Under the pieces are notes generated by a model that searched no databases, had not been told where the DNA came from, and was given only the letters and a program-made list of their open reading frames with translations. DNA of 64,000 nucleotides from Nocardia mexicana NBRC 108244. Its GTDB lineage: Bacteria; Actinomycetota; Actinomycetes; Mycobacteriales; Mycobacteriaceae. A program made the translations under genes and the position numbers. The DNA is taken from assembly GCF_001613165.1 (NCBI RefSeq), contig NZ_BDBV01000001.1, positions 124,001 through 188,000 on the forward strand, in the 5' to 3' direction. Below, one piece after another: positions 8,993-17,965 of this stretch. The first letter of the stretch is position 1. The number at the start of each line of letters is the position of its first letter.

Positions 8993-10725
8993 AGGTCTCC
9001 TTGTGTTGTTAGGTGACTCAGCTTCTTGGGTTGCAGCTGGCGGCTGCCGTCGACATACACGGTCACGCCGCTCATGCCTGCTGCGTAGCCCGCGCAGTAC
9101 ACCGCGCGCACATCGTCGGCCGTGGAGCCCGAGGGCAGGTTGATCGTCTTGGAAATGGCTTCGTCGGTGTAGCGCTGCAACGCAGCTGCCATACCGATAT
9201 GTCCCGCTGGTCGGATATCCGAGGCTGAGGCCAGAAGTTCCCCGACTGCTGGTGAATGGGTCGAGGGGTCGGCGTAAATCGACTGGCTGTGCGTATTTTG
9301 AACGATCCACTCCAAACCGGCAATCACCTTGTCGTTCGCCGCGAAGGTATCGAAGTGCGGCTCGATCCCGGTGGAGGCGTCAATAACGAGAGCGCTCCTG
9401 CCGGTCGGCGGCAAGGCGATCGTCGATACGTGGCGCAGCATGCCGGTCGCCGTAACGTGCCGGGACAGCCTCCGCCACACCGCGGCCGGCACCGTTCTCG
9501 ATTCGAGCTGCCCGTATAGCCGCTCCATATGCCCCGGCACCTCGCGGTGACGGTTGCCGATCACCATGGTGTGCATTGCGCCGAACGGCCCACGCTGCTC
9601 GGCCAGGCGCACCGACTCCTCCTTGGACGTGAAGTTGACGAAGGACAGCACATCCGCCATCAGTGTGCGTGCCGCTTCTGAATCGTAGGCAAGCCCAACC
9701 ACGCTCAGCGCGTCGGCCAACCCACACACCCCAATCCCGATCTTGCGCTTCTGGCCCGAGACGTATTGCGCCCGTGGACCGTCGAGCGTCCGCTGGCTGA
9801 TCTCGAGGCTGTTGTCCAGGGCGCGGGTCAACAGCTGCGTTGTCTGCGCCAGCTCCGCTAGCCGGATCGCCGGACGCCCCGCGGCGTCGGTGTAGACGAA
9901 CCGGCGCAGATTGAGGTAGCCGAATTGGCACGTCTCGCCCGCGATCAGGCCAACCTCGGCGCACGGCGCGGTCGTGGTGTAGGCACCCATGCCGGGCAGT
10001 GGATTGCGAGCGTTCATTCGGTCGAGGAACACGATGCCAGGGTCAGCGCAGGCGGCAGCAGCTGCGCACAGCGCCTCGAAGAGGTGGCAGACATCAGCCT
10101 CCCGGCCGTCGCGGAGTTCGATTCTCCCGCCGCGTTCCAGTTCTTCCATGAAACCGCGGTCAAGGTCGACCGAAATATTGAACTTCCAGTCGATCCCGTC
10201 CACTGGAGCATCCGCCTTGGCGCCGATGAACTCATAGATCTTCGGATGGCGCACGCTCAGGACGGCCATGTTGCCGACCGGCCGGTCCTCTCGGCCGCCA
10301 TCGGCACTGTCCACTGCCACCTGGTTGAGGAAGCGCAGGGCGGCTACCGGATCACTGGTCTCATCGAGATTGAAGCCGGTGCCCATTCCTTGCTCGTGCA
10401 GCCGGATGATCTCCTCCTTCAGCCACCGCGCGCTGTTCGAGTCGAAGCCGATCGTCGGCACGGTGCAGGCCGTGAGTGGTCGGTCGTCGTAGCGGCCCGC
10501 GTTGGTCATGACGGGCGTGCTCATGACGATCTTTCGTCCGACGAGGGCGGCTTCGAATGCCTCGGCGAACTCGCGGCCCGCGCGTGTGCCGGAGAACTCA
10601 ACTTCCTGGCGGGCCAGCGCCCTTGTCAGCCGCTGCACCATCGCCGTGGGCGTCTCATCGGCGCCTATGATTCTGCCGATACGTAGGACCTGCTCGGCCC
10701 GCGTGGACGGGACAAATTGCGGCAT
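8989..10725 (-). CDS. Ribonucleotide-reductase-like enzyme with altered active site
   Basis: The large-subunit RNR fold is clear: STPVMTNAG, LTACTVP (Cys87), GTGFNLDE, PVGNMAVLSVRHPKIYEFI, FNISVD, DPGIVFLDRMNARNP, ETCQFGYLNL (second redox Cys) and LPPTGRSALVID. The central motif that is NxCxE in reductases reads A-P-C-A-E (residues 253-257). Thiyl-radical Cys255 and Glu257 are kept, but the Asn is Ala. There is no ATP-cone and no CxxC tail, and at 578 residues it is shorter than typical class II enzymes, which it resembles most. It probably acts on a nucleotide with a modified reaction, together with the coupled Nudix hydrolase. The start is uncertain: the ATG at 10737 abuts AAGGA, whereas 10725 has workable spacing. 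Confidence 0.8.
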   Translation of the reverse strand: MPQFVPSTRAEQVLRIGRIIGADETPTAMVQRLTRALARQEVEFSGTRAGREFAEAFEAALVGRKIVMSTPVMTNAGRYDDRPLTACTVPTIGFDSNSARWLKEEIIRLHEQGMGTGFNLDETSDPVAALRFLNQVAVDSADGGREDRPVGNMAVLSVRHPKIYEFIGAKADAPVDGIDWKFNISVDLDRGFMEELERGGRIELRDGREADVCHLFEALCAAAAACADPGIVFLDRMNARNPLPGMGAYTTTAPCAEVGLIAGETCQFGYLNLRRFVYTDAAGRPAIRLAELAQTTQLLTRALDNSLEISQRTLDGPRAQYVSGQKRKIGIGVCGLADALSVVGLAYDSEAARTLMADVLSFVNFTSKEESVRLAEQRGPFGAMHTMVIGNRHREVPGHMERLYGQLESRTVPAAVWRRLSRHVTATGMLRHVSTIALPPTGRSALVIDASTGIEPHFDTFAANDKVIAGLEWIVQNTHSQSIYADPSTHSPAVGELLASASDIRPAGHIGMAAALQRYTDEAISKTINLPSGSTADDVRAVYCAGYAAGMSGVTVYVDGSRQLQPKKLSHLTTQGDL

Positions 10726-10846
10726 AGCAAAACTCATTCCTTATGAGACAAGCGAATTCGCGGCTGCGGCGACGTCAGCGCAGCCTGAAGTAACCTGGGG
10801 CGGATCGTCCCCAGGCAATTGGAAATATGTTGGGCGAGTTAGTACT

Positions 10847-11122
10847 TCACTCGCAGACAGTGCCGGTCGGCATCGCCATCCGCCAGCGCTTGAGGTCGGT
10901 GGCACCGGCGAACTCTTCGATGCCGCTCACCACCCGGTCCTCAACAAGGTCGATACCGAACGCGTCCGCCGACGCCTCGGTGACCGCAGCGATCATCGCC
11001 CTCGCGGTGTCAGCGATGGCCCTCTTGTCATCGACCGGCGTCCATCGCCCCACCGCCGGCACTTCGATCAGCCACCAACTGTTGCAGCAATGAACCCGGA
11101 CGAGATACCGACTCAGCGACAT
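10847..11122 (-). CDS. HicB-like small protein
   Basis: The 91-residue product (YLVRVHCCNSWWLIEVPAVG, then a helix DTARAMIAAVTE) has the strand-strand-helix pattern of HicB-like partial RNase H folds common as orphan or antitoxin proteins. The ATG at 11122 follows GAGGGGAGC. It lies 110 bases upstream of the RNR-like gene on the same strand and may be the first gene of that operon. No HicA toxin is seen beside it, so an antitoxin role is doubtful. Confidence 0.55.
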   Translation of the reverse strand: MSLSRYLVRVHCCNSWWLIEVPAVGRWTPVDDKRAIADTARAMIAAVTEASADAFGIDLVEDRVVSGIEEFAGATDLKRWRMAMPTGTVCE

Positions 11123-11375
11123 TCGCTCCCCTCGCTCCCGTTGTGAGGGCAGCCCGGCACCAGGGAGTAGCAAACCAATTACGCTGTCCCGAGCAGGCTT
11201 TCATCATCTGGTGCCGAGCGCCTGTTCATCGACGCTAGAAGGCCAGGTCGCGGACACGCCATGAGTTTGCAAAAACTTGAACGATTTCGCCGACAATCGA
11301 CCAAATCTGTGCTTGGAGCATGGAACATGAAGGCGGCGCGGATAATCCGCGCTCATGGCTGGAAGGGGCTTCATC

Positions 11376-11741
11376 ATGCACCTGTTGTTCCTCGGCAAGG
11401 GCGGTTCCGGCGACCGCGACTGCCCGACGCTGTACGCCACCGACCATGGCACCTACCTCGTACAGGGCTGGAAGACCGATACCCCCGGGGTCATCGAAAT
11501 CCCGCACCTGCTTCTCGGTTTCCTGGAACCGGATACCTTCATCGACGCGGTCCTGACCGACACTCGTCGGGGGACATTCAGCCTGGCTGGACGTCCGGTG
11601 ACCGATGATGACACGCTGAAGCAACTGACCCTGGCGGCCGACGAAACCGCCATCGAGGTGCCGAAGCGAGAGAGGACGTACTACGGTGCAGCTACTCCAA
11701 GGCGACTCCGCGGACGATCCGTTTCGCGCATGTCAGCGTAG
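11376..11741 (+). CDS. Conserved hypothetical leading a DUF6879-XRE cluster
   Basis: The 121-residue protein begins MHLLFLGKGGSGDRDCPTLY. Its middle (GTYLVQGWKTDTPGVIEIP) resembles short proteins that sit in front of DUF6879 genes in actinomycetes. The ATG at 11376 has AAGGGG nine bases upstream; an earlier in-frame ATG at 11355 lacks a site. The 3' end overlaps the DUF6879 gene by 56 bases in another frame, which implies co-translation. The function is unknown. Confidence 0.65.
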   Translation: MHLLFLGKGGSGDRDCPTLYATDHGTYLVQGWKTDTPGVIEIPHLLLGFLEPDTFIDAVLTDTRRGTFSLAGRPVTDDDTLKQLTLAADETAIEVPKRERTYYGAATPRRLRGRSVSRMSA

Positions 11742-12213
11742 TGCGTTTCATCTCGAGGTTCGTGATGCCTACGCCACGGCTACGGAATCTGAGCCGCTGC
11801 GCCGCTTCCTGAACGGCGAACCGACACCGGCCGACTACGCCGAACGTCCCTGGGTCCAGTTCATGCGCGAAACCATCGCTCGCGGCGTGACCATCAGTCG
11901 GGTGCGGGTGGTGACGGAGCCGCACTCGGACTACCAGCGGTGGCTGCTGTCCATCACGGCGGGCAATGTCGCCGCCGGGGAGGACATCCGCTACGTGCCG
12001 CGCCACCAAGCCGGAGACGTGCCGCCCGACGATTGGTGGCTGTTCGACGAGCAGCAGGTGGCGTTCAACCTGGTCGACCAAGACGGTCGGCCCGCAGGCA
12101 TGGCCGTCACGACCGACCCGGGCGTTGTCGGCTACTGCCTGACGGTGCGGGACCGCTTGTGGGAGCTGGCGATCCCGTTCGCCGATTACGCGGGTGTGCA
12201 CGCGCGGCAGTGA
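11686..12213 (+). CDS. DUF6879 family protein
   Basis: The 175-residue protein matches DUF6879 features: FHLEVRDAY near the N-terminus, then a block around VTISRVRVVTEPHSDYQRWLL and DDWWLFDEQQVAFNLVDQ. It starts with GTG inside the preceding gene. The stop overlaps the GTG of the next gene (GTGA). DUF6879 proteins are typically paired with XRE/DUF5753 regulators in actinomycetes. Their molecular role is not established; a regulatory or toxin-like partner role is a reasonable guess. Confidence 0.8.
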   Translation: MQLLQGDSADDPFRACQRSAFHLEVRDAYATATESEPLRRFLNGEPTPADYAERPWVQFMRETIARGVTISRVRVVTEPHSDYQRWLLSITAGNVAAGEDIRYVPRHQAGDVPPDDWWLFDEQQVAFNLVDQDGRPAGMAVTTDPGVVGYCLTVRDRLWELAIPFADYAGVHARQ

Positions 12214-13046
12214 CCAACGAGGTTCACGACGCGAAGGAGGCACTCGGGCAGCGACTCCGGGAGATTCGCCGTCGCGCGGGCCTGACCGGACGCAAGCTCG
12301 CGGCCCAGGCCGGTTGGCACGAGTCCAAGGTATCCAAGCTCGAATACGGCAAGCTGCGGCCGTCGGATGCTGACATCCGCGCCTACTGTAAGTTCGCGGG
12401 CGCGGATGATCAGCTGCCGGATCTGCTCGCCAGCTTGTACCACATCGACGCCGCCTATATGGAAATGCGGCGACTGCTCAGCACCGGCACTGGCCGTGGG
12501 CAAGACGAGCTGGTCAAGCTCGCCGAACGCACCACGCAAACGCGCATCTACCAGAACGTCTTGATACCCGGCATTTTGCAAACGGCCGAGTACGCTCGCG
12601 CCATCCTCGAACGCTCCATCACCCGCCACGGCGCCCCGGACGACATCGACGTGGGAATCGCCAAACGCATGGAGCGCCAACAGTTTCTGTACCGCGGCGA
12701 CCACCGCTTCTCCATTATCATCGCCGAGCAGGCACTACGGACGACGGTCGGCGGAGACGACGTGATGACCGGGCAATTGGACCGGCTGCTGGCCGTGATC
12801 GGGCTACCCCGAGTCAGGCTTGGGATCGTTCCGGCCGAAGCCGAAATCCCCATGCAGACAAACAATTTCGTCATGTACGACACCCGGATGGTGCTGGTGG
12901 AAACCATCACCGCCGAACTGACGATTACCCAGCCACGCGAGATCACGCAGTACGGTCAGGTCTTCAGCGTGCTGGCCGAGCTGGCCGTCGTCGGTGACGC
13001 TGCCCGCGCTTTGATCACCACAGCGTTGCAGCGTCGCCGAAACTGA
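12210..13046 (+). CDS. XRE-family regulator with DUF5753 domain
   Basis: The N-terminal helix-turn-helix (LGQRLREIRRRAGLTGRKLA...HESKVSKLEYG, residues ~10-50) is followed by DUF5753 (YQNVLIPGILQTAEYARAIL to the C-terminus). The family acts as DNA-binding regulators, usually beside DUF397 or DUF6879 partners. The GTG start at 12210 overlaps the DUF6879 stop by four bases, so the two are coupled. It converges with the next regulator gene; the stops are 29 bases apart. The length of 278 residues is normal. Confidence 0.88.
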   Translation: MTNEVHDAKEALGQRLREIRRRAGLTGRKLAAQAGWHESKVSKLEYGKLRPSDADIRAYCKFAGADDQLPDLLASLYHIDAAYMEMRRLLSTGTGRGQDELVKLAERTTQTRIYQNVLIPGILQTAEYARAILERSITRHGAPDDIDVGIAKRMERQQFLYRGDHRFSIIIAEQALRTTVGGDDVMTGQLDRLLAVIGLPRVRLGIVPAEAEIPMQTNNFVMYDTRMVLVETITAELTITQPREITQYGQVFSVLAELAVVGDAARALITTALQRRRN

Positions 13047-13074
13047 CTCTCGAAACGGTTCGCCTCCCGCGGGA

Positions 13075-14301
13075 TTAGACCTTCTCGGCGACCTTCCCGA
13101 GGAAATCGCGTACTTCGGGCACCCTTGCATGCGGCCGAACAAGGTCCGCCAGCGCATCGAACCGTTGCTGCAACCGTGCTGAGTCCCGGTCTGAAATAGC
13201 GTCGAAGTTCTCGGTGAGGAGTGAGCACGCCTGGCCGAATTCGCCGCTGTGGATGAGATTGTGGGCTTGGTGCAACTGCCACGAGGCTCGTTCTCGAGGC
13301 CACGCTGCCGAACGCTCAGCGGCCTCGCCCAAATGAGTGACGGCAGTTTCGTAATCGCCGAGCCACATGTGGGCTTTGCCGATGATGCCGCTGATCTCGG
13401 CCTCGGGCAGGTACACCCACTCCGGATCGAACCCCCGCGCCGACTCATACGCCCGATAGGCCCGGCTGATCGCCTTTGCCATTTCTGCCTTGTCGCCCCG
13501 GCCTCCGTGGGCTTCGGCTTCGCGCAGGGCCATCAACGCCCGAAGCTTCGGCCCTCCTTGCGGCAGGGCCGCACGTGATGCCGCCTGGGCATATTGCACC
13601 CCCAGCTGATCGCTCGCAGCGTTGTCTCGCCCCCACACTCGATTGACCATGTACCCGCTGGCGTTACCCAAGGCGTGTGCCGCCGCGAAGCCGTCATCGG
13701 CCGCGCTAGCAGCTTGGGCGGCGTCGGCATAGTAGCGGCGCGCTGCCTCGGGCCGTCCGGCGTCATAGTGCACCCACCCCGCAGCCGTCATCATCTCGGC
13801 GGCAGCACTGGTGAGCTGGCGTCCGATGTCGTCGCTGTAGCGGGCGGTGTCGAGCAGGTGCTGAACATGCTGGACATACCCGGCCGCCAACCGGCACAAC
13901 CGGTCACCACCGACAACCAAATCCAGCTCATGCACCTGATTCACGGTGGCGTTGATCTCGGCGACGTCACCTGCATCAACCCAGATCGTGGCGGTCGTTC
14001 CCTCGGCCTGCTGAACCGCAGCAGTGGCCATGGCGGTTCCGGCCCCGAAAGTGCTGGCTCGTAGGAAATTGCGACGATTCACGTCTGCCTCCTCGTCCGA
14101 CTCCACCACCAGTATGGCAAGCGGAACGTGAAGTGCCTTGGCGATGCGACGTAGCACCCGCACATCGTGGATGGCCGCGCCGTCGTGTTCCAGCTGCGAA
14201 ATGACCGGCTGTGTGTAGCCGAGGATGCCCCCCAGCTCGGTTTGCGTCATGCCGAGCGATTTGCGAATCCGGCGGATGACCTCACCGGTTGTTAGTTGCA
14301 T
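13075..14301 (-). CDS. XRE-family regulator with TPR-like domain
   Basis: A helix-turn-helix (VIRRIRKSLGMTQTELGGILGY...ISQLEHDG, residues ~8-45) precedes a linker with the Tat-like string RRNFLRASTF and a long helical TPR-type region (residues ~120-400). Proteins of this layout are common in actinomycete accessory DNA and probably sense a ligand or peptide through the repeats. The ATG at 14301 is preceded by AGGG about nine bases upstream; an in-frame start at 14349 looks less likely. It reads away from the DUF4254 cluster, from which an AT-rich gap separates it. Confidence 0.82.
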   Translation of the reverse strand: MQLTTGEVIRRIRKSLGMTQTELGGILGYTQPVISQLEHDGAAIHDVRVLRRIAKALHVPLAILVVESDEEADVNRRNFLRASTFGAGTAMATAAVQQAEGTTATIWVDAGDVAEINATVNQVHELDLVVGGDRLCRLAAGYVQHVQHLLDTARYSDDIGRQLTSAAAEMMTAAGWVHYDAGRPEAARRYYADAAQAASAADDGFAAAHALGNASGYMVNRVWGRDNAASDQLGVQYAQAASRAALPQGGPKLRALMALREAEAHGGRGDKAEMAKAISRAYRAYESARGFDPEWVYLPEAEISGIIGKAHMWLGDYETAVTHLGEAAERSAAWPRERASWQLHQAHNLIHSGEFGQACSLLTENFDAISDRDSARLQQRFDALADLVRPHARVPEVRDFLGKVAEKV

Positions 14302-14612
14302 GCGGTTGTCCCTGCTTCCATATGAACGTGCATCTGCAAGATCGGACAAACGCTCGGGACACGTTGCCGGGCAAGGGCTTTCGCCCCCCGTGAACGCAGT
14401 TTATAAGGGTTTTCGTATATTTCAGGGGTTTCGGTTATTTCGGCCGGTAGCGGCCCAAATTGGGGACCTACGGTCGGGGCGTGCCCCGGTACCGGGGTGA
14501 CCCCTTAGCCCGCGCGACGTGCCAGTTCGGGTGACAAGGGGCGGTAGCAAAACGTCCCGGTACTGGAGCACCTCGTGATGTGCCAAACCTCCCAGAAACC
14601 GGAGACCTTGCC

Positions 14613-14822
14613 ATGCATTCCCTTGCGATTCATCAGCTGGACGCGCTGAATATGCAGCGCACCCACCAGGCGCCGAAAGTACCTTTTACCGTCGCTGAAT
14701 CTCACACCATCATGCAATTCCACGTCGCGTGCAGGGCGAAGCACTGCCCGCGAAAAGCAGCCGCGCTGCAAACTCTCGCTGAGGCCGGCCGCCTCGTGCC
14801 ATCCACCACCAAGCCGCGGTGA
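14613..14822 (+). CDS. Small hypothetical protein before DUF4254
   Basis: The 69-residue product (MHSLAIHQLDALNMQRTHQA ... CRAKHCPRKAAALQTLAEAG) has GGAGA seven bases before the ATG at 14613 and ends six bases before the DUF4254 start. It has a Cys-x4-Cys pair and a basic C-terminal helix. The family is unrecognised; short genes of this kind are common next to XRE regulators in actinomycete mobile DNA. Confidence 0.5.
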   Translation: MHSLAIHQLDALNMQRTHQAPKVPFTVAESHTIMQFHVACRAKHCPRKAAALQTLAEAGRLVPSTTKPR

Positions 14823-14828
14823 TCCATA

Positions 14829-15506
14829 GTGACCACACAGCCCAACCACGGCGCGCCGGAAGATCGGCCGCATAGTGCCAGCGCCGCCCCAAGCAACTCG
14901 GATTCGGATGCGGATTCGGCTGCGGCAGAACCAATCCCAGAGTGGGCACCACTGGAACCGCTGCCCTCGTCCGAGATGTTTCTGGCGGTCTTCTCCGGCG
15001 CCCAGCCGGTGACGGCCGGAGACGTCCTGCATCCGGCGTACGACTTGGTGGAATGCCAACGCAAGTACCAGCTCGCCCTTGGTGTCATGACTGGTACAGA
15101 GGCATCGGCGGCAGACCTGAAAGCAGCCGCAGCAATGCTCGTGACTGCGGTTGCGGACATCGAGGTACTGGTCACCATCATCGACGATGCGGTAGCCGAA
15201 CGGCTGAAACCGCAACGCACCGGGCCCGACAAGGTCGTCCAGGTGATCGAGGCCGATACGGCAGCCACGGCAGCGTCGCCCGCACGGATGCAGCCCGACC
15301 AGCTGGCGCCCGTGCCTCTGCACACCGAAAGCATCGGTGAAATTGCCGCCCGAATGGCGGATCTCTGGGAGCGGGCCGTCGCTAGGGGCAGCGAACCAAT
15401 CTGCACACCGCAGCCGGAGACGCACCAGCTGGTCGAGCTGTGCACTGGCTACGACTACCTAGCGGCGGAGATCGAATCCGGCCGACGAACGCTCCCGGGG
15501 ATGTGA
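14829..15506 (+). CDS. DUF4254 family protein
   Basis: The 225-residue protein has a Ser/Pro-rich N-terminus and then the DUF4254 pattern: an early PLPSSEMFLAVFSG helix, a helical ID-rich centre (VTIIDDAVAERL), then HTESIGEIAARMADLWERA and ELCTGYDYLAAEIESGRRTLP. It starts with GTG at 14829. DUF4254 proteins in actinomycetes usually occur in mobile or regulatory gene clusters and have no established activity. It is the first of several closely spaced genes on this strand. Confidence 0.75.
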   Translation: MTTQPNHGAPEDRPHSASAAPSNSDSDADSAAAEPIPEWAPLEPLPSSEMFLAVFSGAQPVTAGDVLHPAYDLVECQRKYQLALGVMTGTEASAADLKAAAAMLVTAVADIEVLVTIIDDAVAERLKPQRTGPDKVVQVIEADTAATAASPARMQPDQLAPVPLHTESIGEIAARMADLWERAVARGSEPICTPQPETHQLVELCTGYDYLAAEIESGRRTLPGM

Positions 15507-15512
15507 TCCCCA

Positions 15513-15734
15513 ATGCGGCCCGTTACTCCGCCACGGCCACCGCGGCGCATCCGGCACATCCACATCGAGTCAGGTGCGCTCCGGCTGGATCTCCAGGCCA
15601 GCGAGGAACACGCACAGAACGTGGCCGACGAGCTGATTGCAGGGCAGGCCGCCGACATGGAGCTGATCGTCACGATCGACGATGAGGTGAATCCGGAGTT
15701 GCCGCCGCTGCCGTGTGGGGAGTTGTGGGAATAG
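15513..15734 (+). CDS. Small acidic hypothetical protein
   Basis: The 73-residue product ([32 protein letters not shown]...) looks like a short beta-helix fold. The ATG at 15513 lies six bases after the DUF4254 stop. The stop TAG overlaps the GTG of the next gene (TAGTG), so it fits an operon. No family is recognised. Confidence 0.5.
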   Translation: MRPVTPPRPPRRIRHIHIESGALRLDLQASEEHAQNVADELIAGQAADMELIVTIDDEVNPELPPLPCGELWE

Positions 15735-15973
15735 TGGCCCGGCCAGAACCCTTGCAGCACAAAACGTTTGTTCACGCCGATGGCGCACTCGCCGAGTTCA
15801 TGTGCCAGGTGCATCTGATGGGCCTCACACCAGCGCGAGCCTGGGAACTCCGGTATATCCATCGGTTTCACCATCCGGACGAATGCCTCGTGCACCTGGA
15901 AGCGGCCTACCTTCTTCTCCCGGACGAGGAGGATGGCTGGGGCAGCCTGTCGGTTCCCGAGGGCGGTGGCTGA
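15734..15973 (+). CDS. Small hypothetical protein of the DUF4254 cluster
   Basis: The 79-residue product (LQHKTFVHADGALAEFMCQV...WELRYIHRFHHPDECLVHL) is His-rich. The GTG start at 15734 overlaps the previous stop. No motif of known function is present. The tight spacing suggests co-expression with the genes on each side. Confidence 0.5.
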   Translation: MARPEPLQHKTFVHADGALAEFMCQVHLMGLTPARAWELRYIHRFHHPDECLVHLEAAYLLLPDEEDGWGSLSVPEGGG

Positions 15974-15979
15974 TCCGAA

Positions 15980-16510
15980 GTGGATTCATCGTCAGCGATT
16001 GTCGTCATCCTGTGGCCCGCTTCGGTGTTCTTTACGGCGGTGCTGAGCTTTCGGGTTGGGATGTGGTGGAAGGGAACTCGTACTCCGGGGCGGCACGAGT
16101 TCATCCCAGGGCGCACGCCTGGAACGAGGCGTCACAGTGACAATGTCGATCGCTATGTGGAGGTGTCCGAATACCAAGAGGCTGACGCCTCTTGGAGGGG
16201 TCGACCGTCGGATTCGGTGCCGGATGGGTGGAAGGACGATGAGGCTGACGAACTGGAACAGGGGCCAGGCGAACTGGGCAGGGCTTACGTGGAGGTCAGG
16301 CTCCCCGAGGTGGACGAGGCGGATACAGCGCCGATAGAAGGACTGCCGACCGAAGGCCAGGCTGGACGATGGTGGCGAGAGGATGAGGATACGGAGGTTT
16401 TGCCGCGGGTGCAGGACATACGGCCACATGTGCGGGCTACTCCTATTCGGCGGCCGCCTTGGGTGGGGACGGACGATCTGCGAAACGACGAACGCCGTCC
16501 GGGTCGCTGA
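15980..16510 (+). CDS. Membrane-anchored acidic hypothetical protein
   Basis: The 176-residue protein has an N-terminal transmembrane helix (AIVVILWPASVFFTAVLSF), a basic juxtamembrane stretch (GTRTPGRHEF) and a long acidic, disordered C-terminal part rich in Asp/Glu. It starts with GTG six bases after the previous stop. It is the last gene of the plus-strand cluster. A short degenerate repeat related to the replication-relaxation gene follows the stop. Confidence 0.45.
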   Translation: MDSSSAIVVILWPASVFFTAVLSFRVGMWWKGTRTPGRHEFIPGRTPGTRRHSDNVDRYVEVSEYQEADASWRGRPSDSVPDGWKDDEADELEQGPGELGRAYVEVRLPEVDEADTAPIEGLPTEGQAGRWWREDEDTEVLPRVQDIRPHVRATPIRRPPWVGTDDLRNDERRPGR

Positions 16511-16511
16511 T

Positions 16512-16540
16512 TCGGGGTAGAGGAGGTTTGGATCTTCCAA
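16512..16540. repeat. Degenerate copy of the 3' end of the replication-relaxation gene (short)
   Basis: GGGGTAGAGGAGGTTTGGAT matches the 3' part of the replication-relaxation gene near 25080 with one base missing. It lies directly after a gene end and is one of four copies in the same orientation (16.5, 18.45, 23.1 and 25.08 kb). Confidence 0.55.
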
Positions 16541-16615
16541 GCCCGACCGGACGGCACGACTACCTGACTACGCACAGGTACCCAACCGAGACCGATCTGA
16601 GTTGACTTGGTCTCC

Positions 16616-17965
16616 TTACCAAAGCGGTCCGTCCGGGCCGTGCGGGCTCCAGCCCTTGAGGAAAGGCTTGAGATCCTCCGGCTTCGGCTCCGGTACGTCG
16701 GGTGCGATACGTGTCGGCTGCAGGATCGGGTCCAGCCCGTCGAGGGTTCGTTCGGCGTCGTCGAGATGATGCAGGATCGCCTCGCGGTCATCTCCGCGAT
16801 ACCGTTCAGCGGCGTCTCTGGCTGCGGCGAGGAAGCGGCGGTGCTGGGTGATTTTCTGCCATTCGCGCGAGCAATTCTTGAAATGCTCCCACCGAGCGTG
16901 CTCGAAGTATCGTTCTTTCGCGACGGCCATCGCCGCTTCCCAGCGGCGTCGGCGTTCGCTTTCTTTTCGCTCGCGTTCCTGGTCTTGCCAGTCGGCACGA
17001 AGCTTATGGATCTCGAAGGAGCGGAACACCTCCGGGAGCTTGTCCTCCACGGTGACAGTCTTCGCGTCACGATAGTGGTCCCCTTTGTAGCGACTCCACC
17101 GCCCGTCAACCACGAGCTCCAGCCTCCCGGTGCCGATGAACTCCCAACCGCGGTGCCTGATCCACGCCGGCATCCTCTGGCGTTCCCGCCACTTCATCGG
17201 ATCGATCTTCGGTGCACCGGGGGCGGCAATCTCTTTGATCGTGAGTCCGTAGACCCCGACCGGTGTCCGCAGCGCCAGGTGGCATCCGTTCAGGAAATGT
17301 GCTTCGTAGGCGTCCGCGCCCTTCCTGGCATCGACAGGCGCTATGGCGTAGATGCCGCGGGCGACGGCCTCGGTAGCGATCGCCTGCAGGATCTTCGCAG
17401 CGCGCGGAACGTGGTCGCTGCTGACGTAGTGCCAGTCCTTGTTCGCCACATACGCCTTCACGGCCGGGTGGTATCTCGCGATGCGTTCGGGAACGGGGAC
17501 CGGACGCGCATCAACCAGATCATCGAAGTGTTCGGTGAACACGATAGCTTCGGGACCCGAGCCGTATGGTCCTGTCGAGATGATCTCCAATCTTTTGCCC
17601 CTGGGGCGGAGCGGGGACTTCAAGCTCATACCGACGAGCCGTCTATGGGCTTCCAAAACCTCGCGGTCCTTCTCCAGGACGAGCCGTCCGCCCGCCTCCT
17701 GGACCTCAACGATCAGCCGATCCGCGTCCGACTCGTCGCGCAGCACTGCCACTGGCGGCGCGGCGAGCCACTTCCGGCCGACGTCCGTGATCGCCGCTGC
17801 CCAGGTGCGCCTCTTCCCGGTGATAGTGATCAGACCGCGGCGTTCCAGGGCTCGCGCGGTCGCCCGGTGCTCAAAACCGGTGAAGACGCCCTCAGGACAC
17901 CCGTCGAGGACCCATTGAAGAACCTCGACCTGCTTCTGATTCAGCTGTGCTGGGTTCTTGCCCAC
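16616..17965 (-). CDS. Large unknown protein of actinomycete mobile elements
   Basis: The product has about 449 residues. The N-terminus (LNQKQVEVLQWVLDGCPEG ... ARALERRGLITI) reads like a winged-helix DNA-binding domain. The centre is mixed (HFDDLVDARPVPVPERIARY, HVPRAAKILQAIATEAVARG) and the C-terminal third is highly charged and helical (QDQERERKESERRRRWEAA), probably a coiled coil. The start is uncertain: GTG at 17965 is chosen because similarity-like composition begins there, although the frame is open to 18076. I recall proteins of this type from actinomycete plasmids and integrative elements without known function. Confidence 0.6.
   Translation of the reverse strand: MGKNPAQLNQKQVEVLQWVLDGCPEGVFTGFEHRATARALERRGLITITGKRRTWAAAITDVGRKWLAAPPVAVLRDESDADRLIVEVQEAGGRLVLEKDREVLEAHRRLVGMSLKSPLRPRGKRLEIISTGPYGSGPEAIVFTEHFDDLVDARPVPVPERIARYHPAVKAYVANKDWHYVSSDHVPRAAKILQAIATEAVARGIYAIAPVDARKGADAYEAHFLNGCHLALRTPVGVYGLTIKEIAAPGAPKIDPMKWRERQRMPAWIRHRGWEFIGTGRLELVVDGRWSRYKGDHYRDAKTVTVEDKLPEVFRSFEIHKLRADWQDQERERKESERRRRWEAAMAVAKERYFEHARWEHFKNCSREWQKITQHRRFLAAARDAAERYRGDDREAILHHLDDAERTLDGLDPILQPTRIAPDVPEPKPEDLKPFLKGWSPHGPDGPLW

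Noticed and set aside
10847..11122. HicAB toxin-antitoxin pair
   Set aside because: Only the HicB-like member is present; no HicA-sized frame adjoins it.
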